Source: Falsirhodobacter algicola
GTDB lineage: Bacteria; Pseudomonadota; Alphaproteobacteria; Rhodobacterales; Rhodobacteraceae
DNA length: 64,000 nt
Direction: 5' to 3'
Assembly: GCF_018279165.1 (NCBI RefSeq)
Contig: NZ_CP047289.1
Location: 930,001-994,000, forward strand
Shown: positions 35,098 through 45,766 of the stretch, one piece after another
Layout of the letters: each line of letters begins with the position of its first letter
Numbering within the stretch: position 1 is the stretch's first letter
The notes under the pieces: model-generated
Databases searched by the model: none
What the model saw: the letters and a program-made list of their open reading frames with translations, nothing else
What the model was told of the DNA's origin: nothing
Translations under genes and position numbers: made by a program

Positions 35098-36075
35098 ATG
35101 CCCGCACTCGACCTGACCCGCATCCTATCCGAGGCCCGCATCCCGGACCTGCCGAACCCCTATTTCGGCAAGGTGCGCGATTGCTACGACCTGCCCGCCA
35201 CCGAAGAACACGGGCCGCGGCGCATCCTCATCTCCTCGGACCGCATCTCGGCCTTCGACCGCATCCTGACCTCCATCCCGTGGAAGGGGCAGGTGCTGAC
35301 GCAGATGGCCCGCTGGTGGTTCGAACAAACCGCCGACATCGCGCCGAACCACGTCCTCGCCTATCCCGACCCGAATGTGGTGGTGGGGCGGCATGTCACC
35401 ATCCTGCCGGTGGAGATCGTGGTGCGCGGCTATCTGGCGGGCACGACCGGCACCTCGGTCCTCACGCTCTATAAGAAGGGCGTGCGGGAGATGTATGGCC
35501 ATATCCTGCCCGACGGCCTGCGCGACAACGAAGCGCTGCCCCAGCCGCTGATCACCCCCACCTCCAAGGCGTTCGACGGCGGCCATGACGAACCGCTCGA
35601 TGCGGCATCCATCGTCGAGAACGGTCTGCTGACGCAGGCCCAGTGGGACGAGGTGTCGACCATGGCCCTTGCGCTCTTTGCGCGCGGTCAGGCCATCGCG
35701 GCCGAACGCGGGCTGATCCTCGTCGATACCAAATACGAATTCGGTCTGGACGAGGATGGCCGCATCCTTCTGGCCGATGAGATCCACACCCCCGACAGTT
35801 CGCGCTACTGGCTGGCCGATGGCTATGCCGCCGCCTTCGCCGAAGGCAGCCGCCCGCCCAGCTTCGACAAGGACGTGATCCGTTCCTGGGTGGCCGAACG
35901 CTGCGATCCCTATGCCGATCCGATCCCCGAGATCCCGGCAGAGATGATCGCCCGCACCGCCGCCGCCTATGTCGAGGCGTTCGAGATGATCACCGGCCAA
36001 CCCTTCGCACCCGACGCCTCGGGCGCGACGCCTCTGGACCGCGTGCGGCACAATCTGGCGGCCTTCCTCGGATAG
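35098..36075 (+). CDS. purC: Phosphoribosylaminoimidazole-succinocarboxamide synthase
   Basis: PurC joins aspartate to CAIR in de novo purine synthesis, using ATP. At 325 residues it is the longer SAICAR synthetase form (fungal Ade1-like) rather than the roughly 240-residue enterobacterial type. Motifs include [26 protein letters not shown] and the ATP/substrate-site [13 protein letters not shown]. An AGGAGG ribosome-binding site lies upstream. This may be a second purC, since Rhodobacterales often carry both types. purN and purM occur 26 kb away. Confidence 0.92.
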   Translation: MPALDLTRILSEARIPDLPNPYFGKVRDCYDLPATEEHGPRRILISSDRISAFDRILTSIPWKGQVLTQMARWWFEQTADIAPNHVLAYPDPNVVVGRHVTILPVEIVVRGYLAGTTGTSVLTLYKKGVREMYGHILPDGLRDNEALPQPLITPTSKAFDGGHDEPLDAASIVENGLLTQAQWDEVSTMALALFARGQAIAAERGLILVDTKYEFGLDEDGRILLADEIHTPDSSRYWLADGYAAAFAEGSRPPSFDKDVIRSWVAERCDPYADPIPEIPAEMIARTAAAYVEAFEMITGQPFAPDASGATPLDRVRHNLAAFLG

Positions 36076-36115
36076 GGCTTGCCCGCGCAGACGGGTTTGC
36101 TATTCACGCCGGGCC

Positions 36116-36205
36116 GGATGGGTGGCCGAGTGGTTTAAGGCTCTGGTCTTGAAAACCAGCGTAGGGGGAACTCTACCGTGGGTTCGAATCCCACCCCATC
36201 CGCCA
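36116..36205 (+). tRNA. tRNA-Ser (anticodon TGA)
   Basis: A 90-base class II tRNA with acceptor arms GGATGGG / CCCATCC, discriminator G and an encoded CCA end. The anticodon arm CTGGT-CTTGAAA-ACCAG places TGA at 36150-36152, reading UCN serine codons. A long variable arm (about CGTAGGGGGAACTCTACCG) and the T-arm GGGTTCGAATCCC are clear. The LysR gene ends one base after the CCA. Confidence 0.97.
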
Positions 36206-36206
36206 C

Positions 36207-37121
36207 CTACCCTTTCGCGCATCCCTCGGGCGTCTCGAAGGCGCCCATGCGTTCGTGCAGGATCGGGATGAATTCCCGCGCCATACGCGACAGGGGCTGA
36301 TCCTCGGGCAGCGCGACGACATAGTCATAGGTGATGCGCGGTTCGAACGGGCGGGTGACGACCCCGTTGCGCCGCCACGAGGCCGCCGCGAAGGGTTCGA
36401 TCACGCCCACGGCCAGATGCTCGGCGATCATGGCATATCCCGTATGCGAGCTTTGGGTGCCGAGATCGGAGCGGAAGCGGATCGCCGCCCGGTCCAGCAC
36501 GCTTCGGGTGTCGTTCCAGTTCATGTTCCCCTCGGGGATGATGCGCAGGACGTTCTCGCCGGTCAGGTCCTGCGGACGGATCACCTCTTGGGAGGCAAGG
36601 CGGTGATCCTCGTGCATGGCGCAGACATGATCGACGCGGGCCATCACCCGCTGCTCGATTCCCGGCAGGTCGGGAAAGGCATGCGCGATGCCCATATCGG
36701 TCTGGAACGTCTGCAACCGAAGGGCGATCTGAGAAAACGATGCCGTTTCGATCTCCACTGATGCTTTTGGATGCAGTTTGAGAAACTCCGCGATGGCGCC
36801 CGGCAAGACACCTGTGGATAATGCGGGCGTCGCGCTGATGCGCAGGGCGCTACCGCCATGCTCGCGGATCTGCTTCGCCGCATTCTCCAATTCGCCGACG
36901 CCGATGAAGAACCGCTCCACCCCGCCGAAGAACTTAAGCGCCTCGGGCGTGGGATAAAGGCGGCCCTTGTTCCGGTCGAACAGATTGAATCCCAAGTGAG
37001 ATTCCAGATCGGTGATGAGGCGGCTGACCGCGGGCTGCGTCACGCACATCAGGCTCGCGGCCTTGGCGGTGGTGCCCGTGCGCATGACATGGCGAAAGGC
37101 TTCAAGCTGGCGATGCTTCAT
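36207..37121 (-). CDS. LysR-family transcriptional regulator
   Basis: A 304-residue LysR protein with the N-terminal winged helix-turn-helix (about residues 2-60, RTGTTAKAASLMCVTQPAVS) and a periplasmic-binding-protein-like effector domain (about 90-290). It resembles the NocR/OccR group that senses amino-acid derivatives. It is transcribed divergently from the pyroglutamyl-peptidase/peptide ABC operon and most likely controls it, possibly with a pyroglutamate- or peptide-derived effector (inference). Confidence 0.88.
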   Translation of the reverse strand: MKHRQLEAFRHVMRTGTTAKAASLMCVTQPAVSRLITDLESHLGFNLFDRNKGRLYPTPEALKFFGGVERFFIGVGELENAAKQIREHGGSALRISATPALSTGVLPGAIAEFLKLHPKASVEIETASFSQIALRLQTFQTDMGIAHAFPDLPGIEQRVMARVDHVCAMHEDHRLASQEVIRPQDLTGENVLRIIPEGNMNWNDTRSVLDRAAIRFRSDLGTQSSHTGYAMIAEHLAVGVIEPFAAASWRRNGVVTRPFEPRITYDYVVALPEDQPLSRMAREFIPILHERMGAFETPEGCAKG

Positions 37122-37231
37122 TCCGAAACCCCGATAGTATCACATTTACGCATCCCCCTATACCATTAAATCATTTGAAGTAATCCCATCCTGTCGGTCT
37201 TCTCTGCGAAAGCGTTAAGGACTGTGACACG
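37122..37231. promoter_or_regulatory. Divergent regulatory region of the LysR gene and peptide operon
   Basis: This 110-base gap contains an AT-rich island (about 37120-37190) in an otherwise GC-rich region, as expected for overlapping divergent promoters with a LysR site. No clean T-N11-A dyad could be fixed by eye. An AAGGA ribosome-binding site for the rightward gene lies at about 37217. Confidence 0.45.
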
Positions 37232-37885
37232 ATGATGAAGCCGAAGATCCTCCTTGCCGGCTACGGAAGCTGGGCAAAAGCGGACACGAACCCCGCGCAG
37301 GCGATCGCGCTGGAGATGAACGCTCGCCACTGGGACGCCTGCGAGGTGATCGGCCTCGAGATGCCGGTCGCGACCGAAGCGCTGGCCGAAGAGATCGGCC
37401 GCCTGCTGGATCTTCACGCCCCGGCCGCTTGGATCGGGATCGGCGTATCCCCCGCGCCGGTGGTGCAGGCGGAGATGGTCGGCATCAACTGGCGCGATTT
37501 CGACGTGCCCGACGTGACCGGCGCTACCATGGCCCGCACCCAGATCGTCGAGGGTGGCCCCGCCGCCTATGACGCGACCCTGCCGAATGCCGAGATCGTC
37601 GCCGCGATCCGCAGCGCCGGTGTGCCCGCCGCGCTGTCCTTCCACGCGGGCACGCATCTGTGCAACCAGATGCTCTATACCGCCGCCCGCCTGATCGAGA
37701 TGCGCGGCCTTTCCACCTTGAACGGCTTCATCCACGTCCCCCAGACGCCGGAGAACATCCTGCTGGAGCAGGGCCGCAACATCCGCAAACCCTCCATGAG
37801 CCTGCAGATGAGCAGCGAGGCCCTTGCCCGCACCATCGAGGCGACCGCCCGCGCCCTGCGCGAACGCGCTCAGCCGTCGGCGTGA
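37232..37885 (+). CDS. pcp: Pyroglutamyl-peptidase I (C15 family cysteine peptidase)
   Basis: A 217-residue C15 peptidase that would remove N-terminal 5-oxoproline from peptides. The catalytic triad falls at the canonical positions: E81, C144 (in FHAGTHLCNQMLY) and H168 (GFIHVP). The N-terminus lacks the usual GFEPFGG glycine-rich start (here LAGYGSWAKADTNPA), so substrate specificity may be altered. It is the first gene of an operon with a complete peptide importer, so it probably acts on imported peptides in the cytoplasm. Confidence 0.87.
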   Translation: MMKPKILLAGYGSWAKADTNPAQAIALEMNARHWDACEVIGLEMPVATEALAEEIGRLLDLHAPAAWIGIGVSPAPVVQAEMVGINWRDFDVPDVTGATMARTQIVEGGPAAYDATLPNAEIVAAIRSAGVPAALSFHAGTHLCNQMLYTAARLIEMRGLSTLNGFIHVPQTPENILLEQGRNIRKPSMSLQMSSEALARTIEATARALRERAQPSA

Positions 37886-37896
37886 GGGGGCGGATC

Positions 37897-39735
37897 ATGC
37901 AGGGCACGACGCAGACCCCGGCCTCCCCGATCCTGTCCGTGCGGGATCTGACGATCGAGTTCGGTCAGGGCGCATCGGCCCTGCGCGCCGTGGACGGGCT
38001 GTCCTTCGATCTGGCGCCGAACCGGACGCTGGCCATCGTGGGGGAATCGGGTTCGGGGAAGTCGATCTCCTCGCTGGCGGTGCTGGGGCTGCTGAAGCAT
38101 CTCGGCGGGCGCATCGCCTCGGGCAGCATCGCCTTCCAAAGCGCGCAACTGGGCCGGACGATCGACCTTGTCCAAGCGCCGCAGCCCCTGCTGCGCAAGA
38201 TCCGCGGCAAGGAGATCGCGATGATTTTCCAAGAGCCGATGACCTCGCTGAACCCGGTCTTCACCATCGGCTCGCAGATGGCCGAAACGCTGGCATTGCA
38301 TGACGGGCTGTCCCGCCGCGTCGCGCGGGCGCGGGCGGTGGAGTTTCTGGATCTGGTGCGCCTTCCCAATGCGCGCCGCCTTCTGGACAGCTATCCCCAC
38401 CAGCTTTCGGGCGGGATGCGCCAGCGGGTGATGATCGCCATGGCGCTGTGCTGCCAGCCCAAGATCCTGATCGCGGATGAACCGACGACGGCGCTGGATG
38501 TGACGATCCAAGCGCAGATCCTGCACATCATCCGAGAGCTTCAGGCCGATCTCGGCACATCGGTGATCTTCATCAGCCATGACATGGGCGTCGTGTCCGA
38601 AATGGCCGACGACGTGCTGGTGATGAAGGCCAGCCGCCGGATCGAGAGCGGGCCGGTGCGCGATGTCCTCGGCGCACCGCGAGAGGACTATACCCGCGCG
38701 CTGCTGGCGGCCGTGCCGCGGATCGGCAGCATGACGGGCACGGACGCGCCCCGCCTCTTCGATCTGCCGGGCGCGCCCGCCCTGCCCGCAGAGCCCGCGA
38801 CCGCCCCCCAGAAGGCTGCCGACCGCCCGCTTCTCGATATCGAGGATCTGACCACGCGCTATGACATCCGCGGCGGCTTTTTCGGCAATGTGACGCACCG
38901 CGTCCACGCAGCCGAAAAGGTCTCGTTCAAGATCTATCCCGGCGAGACGCTGGCCCTTGTCGGGGAATCGGGCAGCGGAAAATCCACCGTCGGCAAAAGT
39001 ATCCAGCAATTGGTGACGCCGGTGTCGGGGCGCATGCGCTATCACGGGCGGGACATCTTCTCTTTGCCGGCGGCGGATCGGAAGGCGTTCCAGAAGCAGA
39101 CGCAATATGTCTTCCAAGACCCCTACGGATCGCTCAACCCGCGCAAGACGGTGGGCGAAAGCCTCGTGGAGCCGGCCGTCGTCCACGGCCTCGTCACGAC
39201 GAAGACGCAGGCGCGAAAGCTGGCGGCGGAACTGCTGGCCAAGGTCGATCTGCCGGCCGACCATGCCGCGCGCTATCCGCATCAGTTTTCAGGCGGGCAG
39301 CGGCAGCGCCTGTGCATCGCGCGGGCCCTTGCCTGCGATCCCAGCCTGATCATCGCGGATGAGGCCGTCTCGGCGCTGGATGTGTCGGTGCAGGCGCAGG
39401 TGGTGAACCTGATGATGGGGCTGCAGGCCAAGCACAACCTCTCCTACCTCTTCATCACCCATGACATGGCGGTGGTGGAACGGATCAGCCACCGCGTCGC
39501 GGTCATGTATTTGGGCCAGATCGTGGAGATCGGCACCCGGCGACAGATATTCGAGAACCCTCAGCACGCCTATACCAAGCGCCTGCTGAGCGCGGTGCCC
39601 GTGCTGAACCCCGGCCAAAGACCCACCCGCCGCCCGATCGAGGGAGAGATCCCGAGCGTGATGCGCGCCGTCGGCGACGAACCCGAACCGGTCATGCTGC
39701 ACCGCGTCTCGGACGGGCATTTCGTTGCGGCATGA
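37897..39735 (+). CDS. Fused dual ABC ATPase of a dipeptide transporter (DppD-DppF type)
   Basis: A 612-residue protein with two ABC domains: the first (about 10-270) with [20 protein letters not shown] and [12 protein letters not shown], the second (about 310-590) with [20 protein letters not shown] and [12 protein letters not shown] (Walker B with Ala-Val in place of the usual Pro-Thr). Each domain has the C-terminal oligopeptide extension, the second ending near [19 protein letters not shown]. It lies 11 bases after pcp. Confidence 0.92.
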   Translation: MQGTTQTPASPILSVRDLTIEFGQGASALRAVDGLSFDLAPNRTLAIVGESGSGKSISSLAVLGLLKHLGGRIASGSIAFQSAQLGRTIDLVQAPQPLLRKIRGKEIAMIFQEPMTSLNPVFTIGSQMAETLALHDGLSRRVARARAVEFLDLVRLPNARRLLDSYPHQLSGGMRQRVMIAMALCCQPKILIADEPTTALDVTIQAQILHIIRELQADLGTSVIFISHDMGVVSEMADDVLVMKASRRIESGPVRDVLGAPREDYTRALLAAVPRIGSMTGTDAPRLFDLPGAPALPAEPATAPQKAADRPLLDIEDLTTRYDIRGGFFGNVTHRVHAAEKVSFKIYPGETLALVGESGSGKSTVGKSIQQLVTPVSGRMRYHGRDIFSLPAADRKAFQKQTQYVFQDPYGSLNPRKTVGESLVEPAVVHGLVTTKTQARKLAAELLAKVDLPADHAARYPHQFSGGQRQRLCIARALACDPSLIIADEAVSALDVSVQAQVVNLMMGLQAKHNLSYLFITHDMAVVERISHRVAVMYLGQIVEIGTRRQIFENPQHAYTKRLLSAVPVLNPGQRPTRRPIEGEIPSVMRAVGDEPEPVMLHRVSDGHFVAA

Positions 39736-39765
39736 CAAGAAACGACCAACAGATCGAGGGATGAC

Positions 39766-41304
39766 ATGAAATCAATATCGGCCCCACCCACCCGGAACGC
39801 GCTGCGTCTGGCCCTTCTCGCCTCGGTTCTGGGCGCGGCTGTGCCGGGGGCATCCTTGGCCGAAACGGTCCTGACCGTGGCCCAGCGTTCGGACCCGCAG
39901 AACCTCGACCCGATCGATACCTTCAAGATCTCTTGGGGCGCGATCGGCAGCAACGTGTTCGAAGGGCTGGTCTTCCGCGGCGAGGATCTGGAGCTTCAGC
40001 CCGGCCTTGCCACCTCGTGGGAATTTCTGGACGAGGATCGCCGCATCCGCTTCCACCTGCGCGAGGGGGTGGAGTTTCAGGATGGCGAGCCCTTCGACGC
40101 GGCTGCGGTGAAATACACCTTCGACCGCCTGCTGGGCGAACAGGGCGAAAAAGGCCCGCAGCGTTCCAACTACACCTCCATCAAGGAGGTGGTCGTGGTG
40201 GATGATCGCACCGTCGATTTCCTGATGAACCGCCCCGACCCCGTGCTGCTGACGAAGCTTGCAGGCTACGGCGCGATGATCGTGCCGCCCGACTATATCG
40301 AAAAGGTCGGCGAAGAGGCCTTCGATATGAAGCCCATCGGCACCGGCCCCTTCCGTGTGGAGGAATACACCCCCGGCGTCGGGGTGAAGCTGGTGAAATC
40401 GGACAGCTACTGGAACGGCGCGGCCAAGGTCGATGCGGTGAACATCCGCTTCATCCCGGAAGACGCGACGCGCATGGCCGAACTGCAATCGGGCGGCGTG
40501 GATATCGCGCTGGATATCCCGAAGCCCTCGGTCGATACGATCCGCAAAAGCCGCAACCTCGAGCTCGTCTCCGTGGACGGCCCGACGGTCAGCCTGACGC
40601 GGTTCAACACCCAATCGGGGATCACCGCCGATCCGCGCGTGCGCCGCGCCATCGCCCATGCGATCGACACGAACGCAATCATCCAATCGCTGCTGGGCGG
40701 CATGGCCAGCCCCATCGCCAGCGCGCAGGGTGCCAAATCCTTCGGCAACGACCCGGACCTCGCGCCCTATGCCTACGACCCGGAACTCGCCAAGACGCTG
40801 CTGGCCGAGGCAGGCGTGGCGCCGGGCACGGAGATCAGCCTCGATTATCCGAGCAACGACAACACCTTCCGCGAGGTTTCTCAAGTGATGGCGGCCTATC
40901 TGGGCATGGTCGGCCTGAACCTCTCGGTGCATCCCTATGAATACAACGTCTATTACAACGACATCCTGCCCAACGGGAAAACGGGCGCGCTCTATTACTA
41001 TGCGTGGGGGGGCTGGACGTTCGATTTCGACAACACCGCCTATCTGCTCTATCACAGCGGCGAGCGTCAGAACGCCTATATCTCGGACCCCACCCTCGAT
41101 GCGCTTCTGGAACAGCAGCGCGACACCTATGACCAGCAGGTCCGCCTGACGGCGCTGCAGGGCGTGGCCGATTACGTCTACGAACACACGCTCGATCTGC
41201 CCCTCTACAACGAGGCGACGCTTTATGCGGTGAACAAACGGGTCGGGGGCTTCGTACCCGCGCCGGACAACCGCCTCCGCTACATGAACGTCACGGTCCA
41301 ATAA
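39766..41304 (+). CDS. Peptide ABC transporter substrate-binding protein (SBP_bac_5)
   Basis: A 512-residue family-5 binding protein with a signal peptide (about residues 1-30, ending GASLA), an opening DPQNLDPIDTFK and the typical GTGPFRVEEYTPG segment. It would capture a di- or oligopeptide, perhaps N-terminally blocked given the neighbouring pcp, and deliver it to the permeases encoded downstream. Confidence 0.91.
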   Translation: MKSISAPPTRNALRLALLASVLGAAVPGASLAETVLTVAQRSDPQNLDPIDTFKISWGAIGSNVFEGLVFRGEDLELQPGLATSWEFLDEDRRIRFHLREGVEFQDGEPFDAAAVKYTFDRLLGEQGEKGPQRSNYTSIKEVVVVDDRTVDFLMNRPDPVLLTKLAGYGAMIVPPDYIEKVGEEAFDMKPIGTGPFRVEEYTPGVGVKLVKSDSYWNGAAKVDAVNIRFIPEDATRMAELQSGGVDIALDIPKPSVDTIRKSRNLELVSVDGPTVSLTRFNTQSGITADPRVRRAIAHAIDTNAIIQSLLGGMASPIASAQGAKSFGNDPDLAPYAYDPELAKTLLAEAGVAPGTEISLDYPSNDNTFREVSQVMAAYLGMVGLNLSVHPYEYNVYYNDILPNGKTGALYYYAWGGWTFDFDNTAYLLYHSGERQNAYISDPTLDALLEQQRDTYDQQVRLTALQGVADYVYEHTLDLPLYNEATLYAVNKRVGGFVPAPDNRLRYMNVTVQ

Positions 41305-41368
41305 CGGACGCGGCCGGTCCGGGATGCCTCGGGCCGGCTCGAATATCCATCCGCGAAAGGGTCCGATC

Positions 41369-42295
41369 ATGCCCGTCCTCCGCTTCATCCTGCAACGCGT
41401 GGTGCAGGCCATACTCGTGACATTGGTCGTCACGCTGTTCGTGGCCTTTGCCATCCGCCTGACCGGGGACCCGGCCGTCATGCTGGCGGGCGATTCCAGC
41501 GGCGTCACCGAACAGGACCTCGCCCGGTTCCGCGAGGCGCTGGGCCTGAACGATCCGTTCCTCGTGCAATATTGGGGCTTCGTGAAAAGCCTCGTGACGC
41601 TGGACTTCGGGCAGTCGTTCTTCCGCGGCTCGGTTCGGGATCTGATCGGCGGCGCCCTGCCCGCGACGTTGCTGCTGGCGGCGGCCTCCATGGCGGTGTC
41701 GGTCTGCATCTCCATCCCGCTCGGCATCCATTCGGCGCTGCACAAGGGCGGGATCTCGGATCAGCTGATCCGCGTGCTGTCGCTGGTGGGTCTGTCCTTT
41801 CCCAATTTCTGGCTGGGCATCATGCTGGTGCTCCTGTTCGCCATCGCCTTCCCGATCCTGCCCGCCTCGGGCTTTCAAAGCTGGAGCGCGCTGATCCTGC
41901 CCGCCACCACGATCGGCATCATCCTGACGGCCACCAATGTCCGCCTCGTCCGCACCCAGATGCTGGAGACGCTGTCCGCGCAATATGTGATGGTCGCGCG
42001 GGCCAAGGGCCTCAGCGAATGGACCGTCATCTACAAGCATGCGCTGCGCAATGCGGCGATTTCCATCGTGACCTTCCTCGGGCTGCAATTCGGCAATTTG
42101 ATCGGCGGGCTGGTCATCATCGAACTGGTCTTCAACTGGCCCGGCATGGGAACGCTCTCGATCGACGCCATCTCTCAGCGTGATTATCCGCTGCTGCAGG
42201 CGACGGTCTCCATCCTCGCGATCATGATCGTCGCGGTGAACTTGGCGGTGGATCTGATCTACGGCCTCATTGATCCTCGTATCCGGGTGGCCTGA
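41369..42295 (+). CDS. Peptide ABC transporter permease (DppB type)
   Basis: A 308-residue permease with the N-terminal DppB helix, five further TM helices and the EAA motif around SAQYVMVARAKGLSEW. The ATG at 41369 follows GAAAGGG. An upstream in-frame ATG at 41324 lacks a ribosome-binding site. Its stop directly adjoins the start of the next permease with no spacer. Confidence 0.93.
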   Translation: MPVLRFILQRVVQAILVTLVVTLFVAFAIRLTGDPAVMLAGDSSGVTEQDLARFREALGLNDPFLVQYWGFVKSLVTLDFGQSFFRGSVRDLIGGALPATLLLAAASMAVSVCISIPLGIHSALHKGGISDQLIRVLSLVGLSFPNFWLGIMLVLLFAIAFPILPASGFQSWSALILPATTIGIILTATNVRLVRTQMLETLSAQYVMVARAKGLSEWTVIYKHALRNAAISIVTFLGLQFGNLIGGLVIIELVFNWPGMGTLSIDAISQRDYPLLQATVSILAIMIVAVNLAVDLIYGLIDPRIRVA

Positions 42296-43171
42296 ATGTC
42301 CGACATCAACCTTCATCCCGCGCCCTCGCGGATTCGGCGCTTTCTCGACAGCCGCTATGCCCGAATGGAATTCGTGGTCGGCGGGGTGCTGACGGTCACG
42401 CTGCTGTCGCTGGTGCTGCTGGCGGGCGTCCTGTTTCCCGGCGGCGGATCGCAGGTCGATCTGATGGCGCGACTGAACGGGCCGTTCCAATCGCTCGGCC
42501 ATCCGCTCGGGACCGATCCGCTGGGCCGCGACATCCTTGCGCGCATCGTGCATGGCGGCAAGGTCTCGCTGCTGGTGGGGCTGCTTTCGGCGCTGGGGGC
42601 GGTCGTCCTCGGGACGGTGATCGGCCTCTTCGCCGGCTACTATCGCGGCATCCTCGACAGCTTCGTGATGCGCTTTGCCGATGTGCAACTGGCGCTGCCC
42701 TTCATCCTGCTGGCCATCACCGTCATCGCCATCATCGGGCCGGGGATCGACCGGATCATCGGACTGATGATCGCCTCGCAATGGGTGCAATATGCCCGCC
42801 TCGTCCGCGGCTCGGTCCTGAGCCTGCGCGAGAGGGAGTTCGTGCAGGCCGCCCGCAGCTATGGCCTGCCGAACCGCCGCATCATCTTCGGCCATATCCT
42901 GCCGAACGCGCTTGCGCCGCTGATCGTGCTGCTGACGCTGAACATCGCGAACAACATCCTGCTCGAAAGCTCGCTGACCTTCCTCGGCCTCGGCGCCGAT
43001 CCGCAGACGCCCAGCTGGGGCGGCATGCTGGCCGAGGGGCGCAGCTACATCCAGACCGCATGGTGGGTCACGGTCTTTCCCGGCCTTGCGATCATGCTGA
43101 CGGTGCTGGGGCTGAACCTGCTGGGCGATTGGCTGCGCGACGAATTGGACCCGCTGGGTCAGAGCCGCTGA
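42296..43171 (+). CDS. Peptide ABC transporter permease (DppC type)
   Basis: A 291-residue permease with the N-terminal OppC helix (about 25-47), the GTDPLGRDILARIVHGGKVS signature and the EAA loop REREFVQAARSYGLPNRR. The family end LNLLGDWLRDELDP is present. It is the last gene of the pcp-ABC operon, convergent with ureC. Confidence 0.94.
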   Translation: MSDINLHPAPSRIRRFLDSRYARMEFVVGGVLTVTLLSLVLLAGVLFPGGGSQVDLMARLNGPFQSLGHPLGTDPLGRDILARIVHGGKVSLLVGLLSALGAVVLGTVIGLFAGYYRGILDSFVMRFADVQLALPFILLAITVIAIIGPGIDRIIGLMIASQWVQYARLVRGSVLSLREREFVQAARSYGLPNRRIIFGHILPNALAPLIVLLTLNIANNILLESSLTFLGLGADPQTPSWGGMLAEGRSYIQTAWWVTVFPGLAIMLTVLGLNLLGDWLRDELDPLGQSR

Positions 43172-43179
43172 GGATGGCG

Positions 43180-43199
43180 CCCCCGGCCATGACCGGGGG
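43180..43199. terminator. Hairpin between convergent permease and ureC genes
   Basis: A 7-bp GC stem (CCCCCGG / CCGGGGG, loop CCATGA) lies in the 36-base gap. No T-run follows on the plus strand, so the efficiency is uncertain. Confidence 0.55.
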
Positions 43200-43207
43200 G
43201 CCGCGTT

Positions 43208-44902
43208 TCAATAAAGGAAGTACCGCTGCGCCAGCGGCAGTTCCTTCAGGGGCTCGCAGGTCAGGATCTCTCCGTTCGCGCGCACCTCGTAGGTTTCGGG
43301 ATCGACGGTCAGTTCGGGACGGGCGTCGTTCAGGATCATGTCGGCCTTGCCGATGCCGCGCGTGCCCCGCACCGCCACCGTCTGTTTCAAAAGGCCAAGC
43401 TGGCCGCGAATGTCCGCCTCCTCGGCGGCCTGCGAGACGAAGGTAACGCTGCTGGCCGTCCGCGCCCCGCCATAGGCCCCGAACATCGGGCGCGAATAGA
43501 ACGGCATCGCCGGGATGGACCCATTGGGATCGCCCATCTGCGCCACCGCGATCATGCCGCCCAACAGCACCATTTCGGGCTTCGTGCCGAAGAAGGCCGG
43601 GCTCCACAGCACCAGATCGGCGCGCTTGCCCTCCTCCACGCTGCCGATATGCGTCGAGATCCCATGGCAGATCGCCGGGTTGATCGTGTATTTCGCGATG
43701 AAGCGGCGGACGCGCAGGTTGTCGTTCGGCCCCTCGGCCCCGCGCTGCACCTTCATCTTATGCGCGGTCTGCCATGTGCGGGTGATGACCTCCCCCACCC
43801 GGCCCATCGCCTGACTGTCCGAGGACAGGATCGAGAGCGCGCCCATATCGTGCAGGATATCCTCGGCGGCGATCGTCTCGCGCCGGATGCGGCTTTCGGC
43901 AAAGGCCACATCCTCGGGGATCGAACGGTCGAGGTGATGGCACACCATCAGCATGTCCAGATGCTCCTCCACCGTGTTGGCGGTGTAGGGCATGGTCGGG
44001 TTGGTGGAGGACGGGATCACGTTCGCCGATCCCACCACCTTCAGGATGTCGGGGGCATGGCCGCCACCCGCGCCTTCGGTGTGGAAGGCGTGGATCGTGC
44101 GCCCGCCGATCGCGGCCAGCGTGTTTTCCACGAAGCCCGATTCGTTCAGCGTGTCGGTGTGGATCATCACCTGCACGTCCATCCGGTCCGCCACCGTCAG
44201 GCAGCAGTCGATGGCGGCGGGCGTGGTGCCCCAATCCTCGTGCAGCTTCAGCCCGACGGCCCCAGCACGCACCATCTCCTCCAGCGCCTCGGGGCGCGAG
44301 GCGTTGCCCTTGCCGGTGAAGGCGAGGTTCATCGGAAAGGCATCGGCCGCCATCAGCATCCGGCCCAGATGCCACGGACCGGGCGTCACCGTGGTGGCCA
44401 GCGTGCCATGCGCGGGTCCGGTGCCGCCGCCCAGCATGGTCGTCATGCCGGAATGGAGGGCATGCTCCACCTGCTCGGGGCAGATGTAGTGGATGTGGCT
44501 GTCCATGCCGCCGGCGGTCAGGATCCGCCCCTCGCCGGCGATGACCTCGGTGCCCGGACCGATCACGATGTTCACGGCGGGCTGGGTGTCGGGGTTGCCG
44601 GCCTTGCCGATCTTGTGGATCAGCCCGTCCCGAAGCCCGACATCGGCCTTGTAGATCCCGCTGTGATCCACGATCAGCGCGTTGGTGATGACGGTATCGA
44701 CCGCGCCTTGCGCCCGCGTCGCCTGCGACTGGCCCATGCCATCGCGGATCACCTTGCCGCCGCCGAACTTCACCTCCTCGCCATAGGTGGTCAGGTCGCG
44801 TTCCACCTCGATGATGAGGTCGGTATCGCCCAGCCGCACCCGGTCGCCCGTGGTGGGGCCGAACATGGCGGCATAGGTCGCGCGCGAAATCTCAACCGGC
44901 AT
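43208..44902 (-). CDS. ureC: Urease subunit alpha UreC
   Basis: UreC holds the dinuclear nickel site that hydrolyses urea to ammonia and carbamate. The 564-residue protein shows the nickel ligands H136 and H138 (DSHIH), the carbamylated lysine K219 in GLKLHEDWG, and the flexible-flap histidine region (MVCHHLD). It ends with the family QRYFLY. The length is normal for a separate alpha subunit. It is the last urease gene here, since no ureE, ureF or ureG follows. Confidence 0.97.
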   Translation of the reverse strand: MPVEISRATYAAMFGPTTGDRVRLGDTDLIIEVERDLTTYGEEVKFGGGKVIRDGMGQSQATRAQGAVDTVITNALIVDHSGIYKADVGLRDGLIHKIGKAGNPDTQPAVNIVIGPGTEVIAGEGRILTAGGMDSHIHYICPEQVEHALHSGMTTMLGGGTGPAHGTLATTVTPGPWHLGRMLMAADAFPMNLAFTGKGNASRPEALEEMVRAGAVGLKLHEDWGTTPAAIDCCLTVADRMDVQVMIHTDTLNESGFVENTLAAIGGRTIHAFHTEGAGGGHAPDILKVVGSANVIPSSTNPTMPYTANTVEEHLDMLMVCHHLDRSIPEDVAFAESRIRRETIAAEDILHDMGALSILSSDSQAMGRVGEVITRTWQTAHKMKVQRGAEGPNDNLRVRRFIAKYTINPAICHGISTHIGSVEEGKRADLVLWSPAFFGTKPEMVLLGGMIAVAQMGDPNGSIPAMPFYSRPMFGAYGGARTASSVTFVSQAAEEADIRGQLGLLKQTVAVRGTRGIGKADMILNDARPELTVDPETYEVRANGEILTCEPLKELPLAQRYFLY

Positions 44903-45206
44903 CGAGCGCCCCCATCACCTGTCCGTTGAACCCCCAGACCTGACGCGCGCCCGAAAGCGGCACCAGACGCACCTCGCGGCGCTGGCCCGGTTCGAACCGG
45001 ACGGCCGTGCCTGCGGCGATGTCGAGCCGGTGGCCGCGCGCCGCCGCGCGGTCGAAATCCAGCCCCGGATTGGTTTCCGCGAAATGATAGTGCGAGCCGA
45101 CCTGCACCGGGCGATCGCCCGTATTGGCGACCATGATCGTGATCGCATTCGCGCCGGCATTCAGGGTGATGCTGCCCTCGGCGGGGAAAATCTCTCCGGG
45201 GATCAT
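44892..45206 (-). CDS. ureB: Urease subunit beta UreB
   Basis: A 104-residue urease beta subunit with the family opening [11 protein letters not shown] and the core [10 protein letters not shown] and [10 protein letters not shown]. It supports the alpha-subunit trimer and carries no nickel ligand. The start at 45206 is fixed by homology, and its stop overlaps the ureC start by 11 bases. It lies one base after the hupE-like gene. Confidence 0.95.
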   Translation of the reverse strand: MIPGEIFPAEGSITLNAGANAITIMVANTGDRPVQVGSHYHFAETNPGLDFDRAAARGHRLDIAAGTAVRFEPGQRREVRLVPLSGARQVWGFNGQVMGALDAG

Positions 45207-45207
45207 G

Positions 45208-45759
45208 TCAGCCCCCCATCGCCAGCAGGACACCGCCAAACGCCGCCGCCGCACCTGCAGCCCGTGCCAGCGGCGCGAGATATCGGCCTGCCACGATCCC
45301 GGCCATGTGCAGCGCGCCCGTCGCCAGCACGAAACCTGCGGCGAAGGCGGCATGGCCCTGCGGCCCCTCCGCCCCATGCGCAAGGCCGTGCGCCGCGCCG
45401 AAAAGCGCGATCATCCCGACCGACAGGGCCAGCGGCAGGCGCAGCGCCAGCGCCGCCGCCGCCCCCAGAAGGATGACGGAGGCGAGGATCATCGGCTCCG
45501 TCCCGGCCGATGCGATCCCGGCCATGCCGAGCAATCCGCCCGCCACCATCGCGCCTACGAACGCAAGCGGCATCGCCCAAAGCGCCCGGCCCCCAAGCGC
45601 GGCCGCCCAAAGCCCGACCGCCACCATCGCCAGAACATGATCCGCCCCGCCCAGCGGATGGCCAAGCCCCGCCATGAACGGAGAGCCCGCGTCATGCCCC
45701 GGATGCGCCGCCGCAAGCGAGGGGGCGAGGATCAGAAGAAGTGTCAGAAGTTTCGTCAT
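45208..45759 (-). CDS. ureJ: HupE/UreJ-family nickel permease-like protein
   Basis: A 183-residue membrane protein with a signal-like N-terminus, the [20 protein letters not shown] histidine-rich opening of HupE/UreJ proteins, the [20 protein letters not shown] motif and six hydrophobic helices. This family mediates nickel or cobalt uptake. Placement between ureA and ureB is common in alphaproteobacteria and supports nickel supply for urease. Confidence 0.9.
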   Translation of the reverse strand: MTKLLTLLLILAPSLAAAHPGHDAGSPFMAGLGHPLGGADHVLAMVAVGLWAAALGGRALWAMPLAFVGAMVAGGLLGMAGIASAGTEPMILASVILLGAAAALALRLPLALSVGMIALFGAAHGLAHGAEGPQGHAAFAAGFVLATGALHMAGIVAGRYLAPLARAAGAAAAFGGVLLAMGG

Positions 45760-45766
45760 CGGGCCC

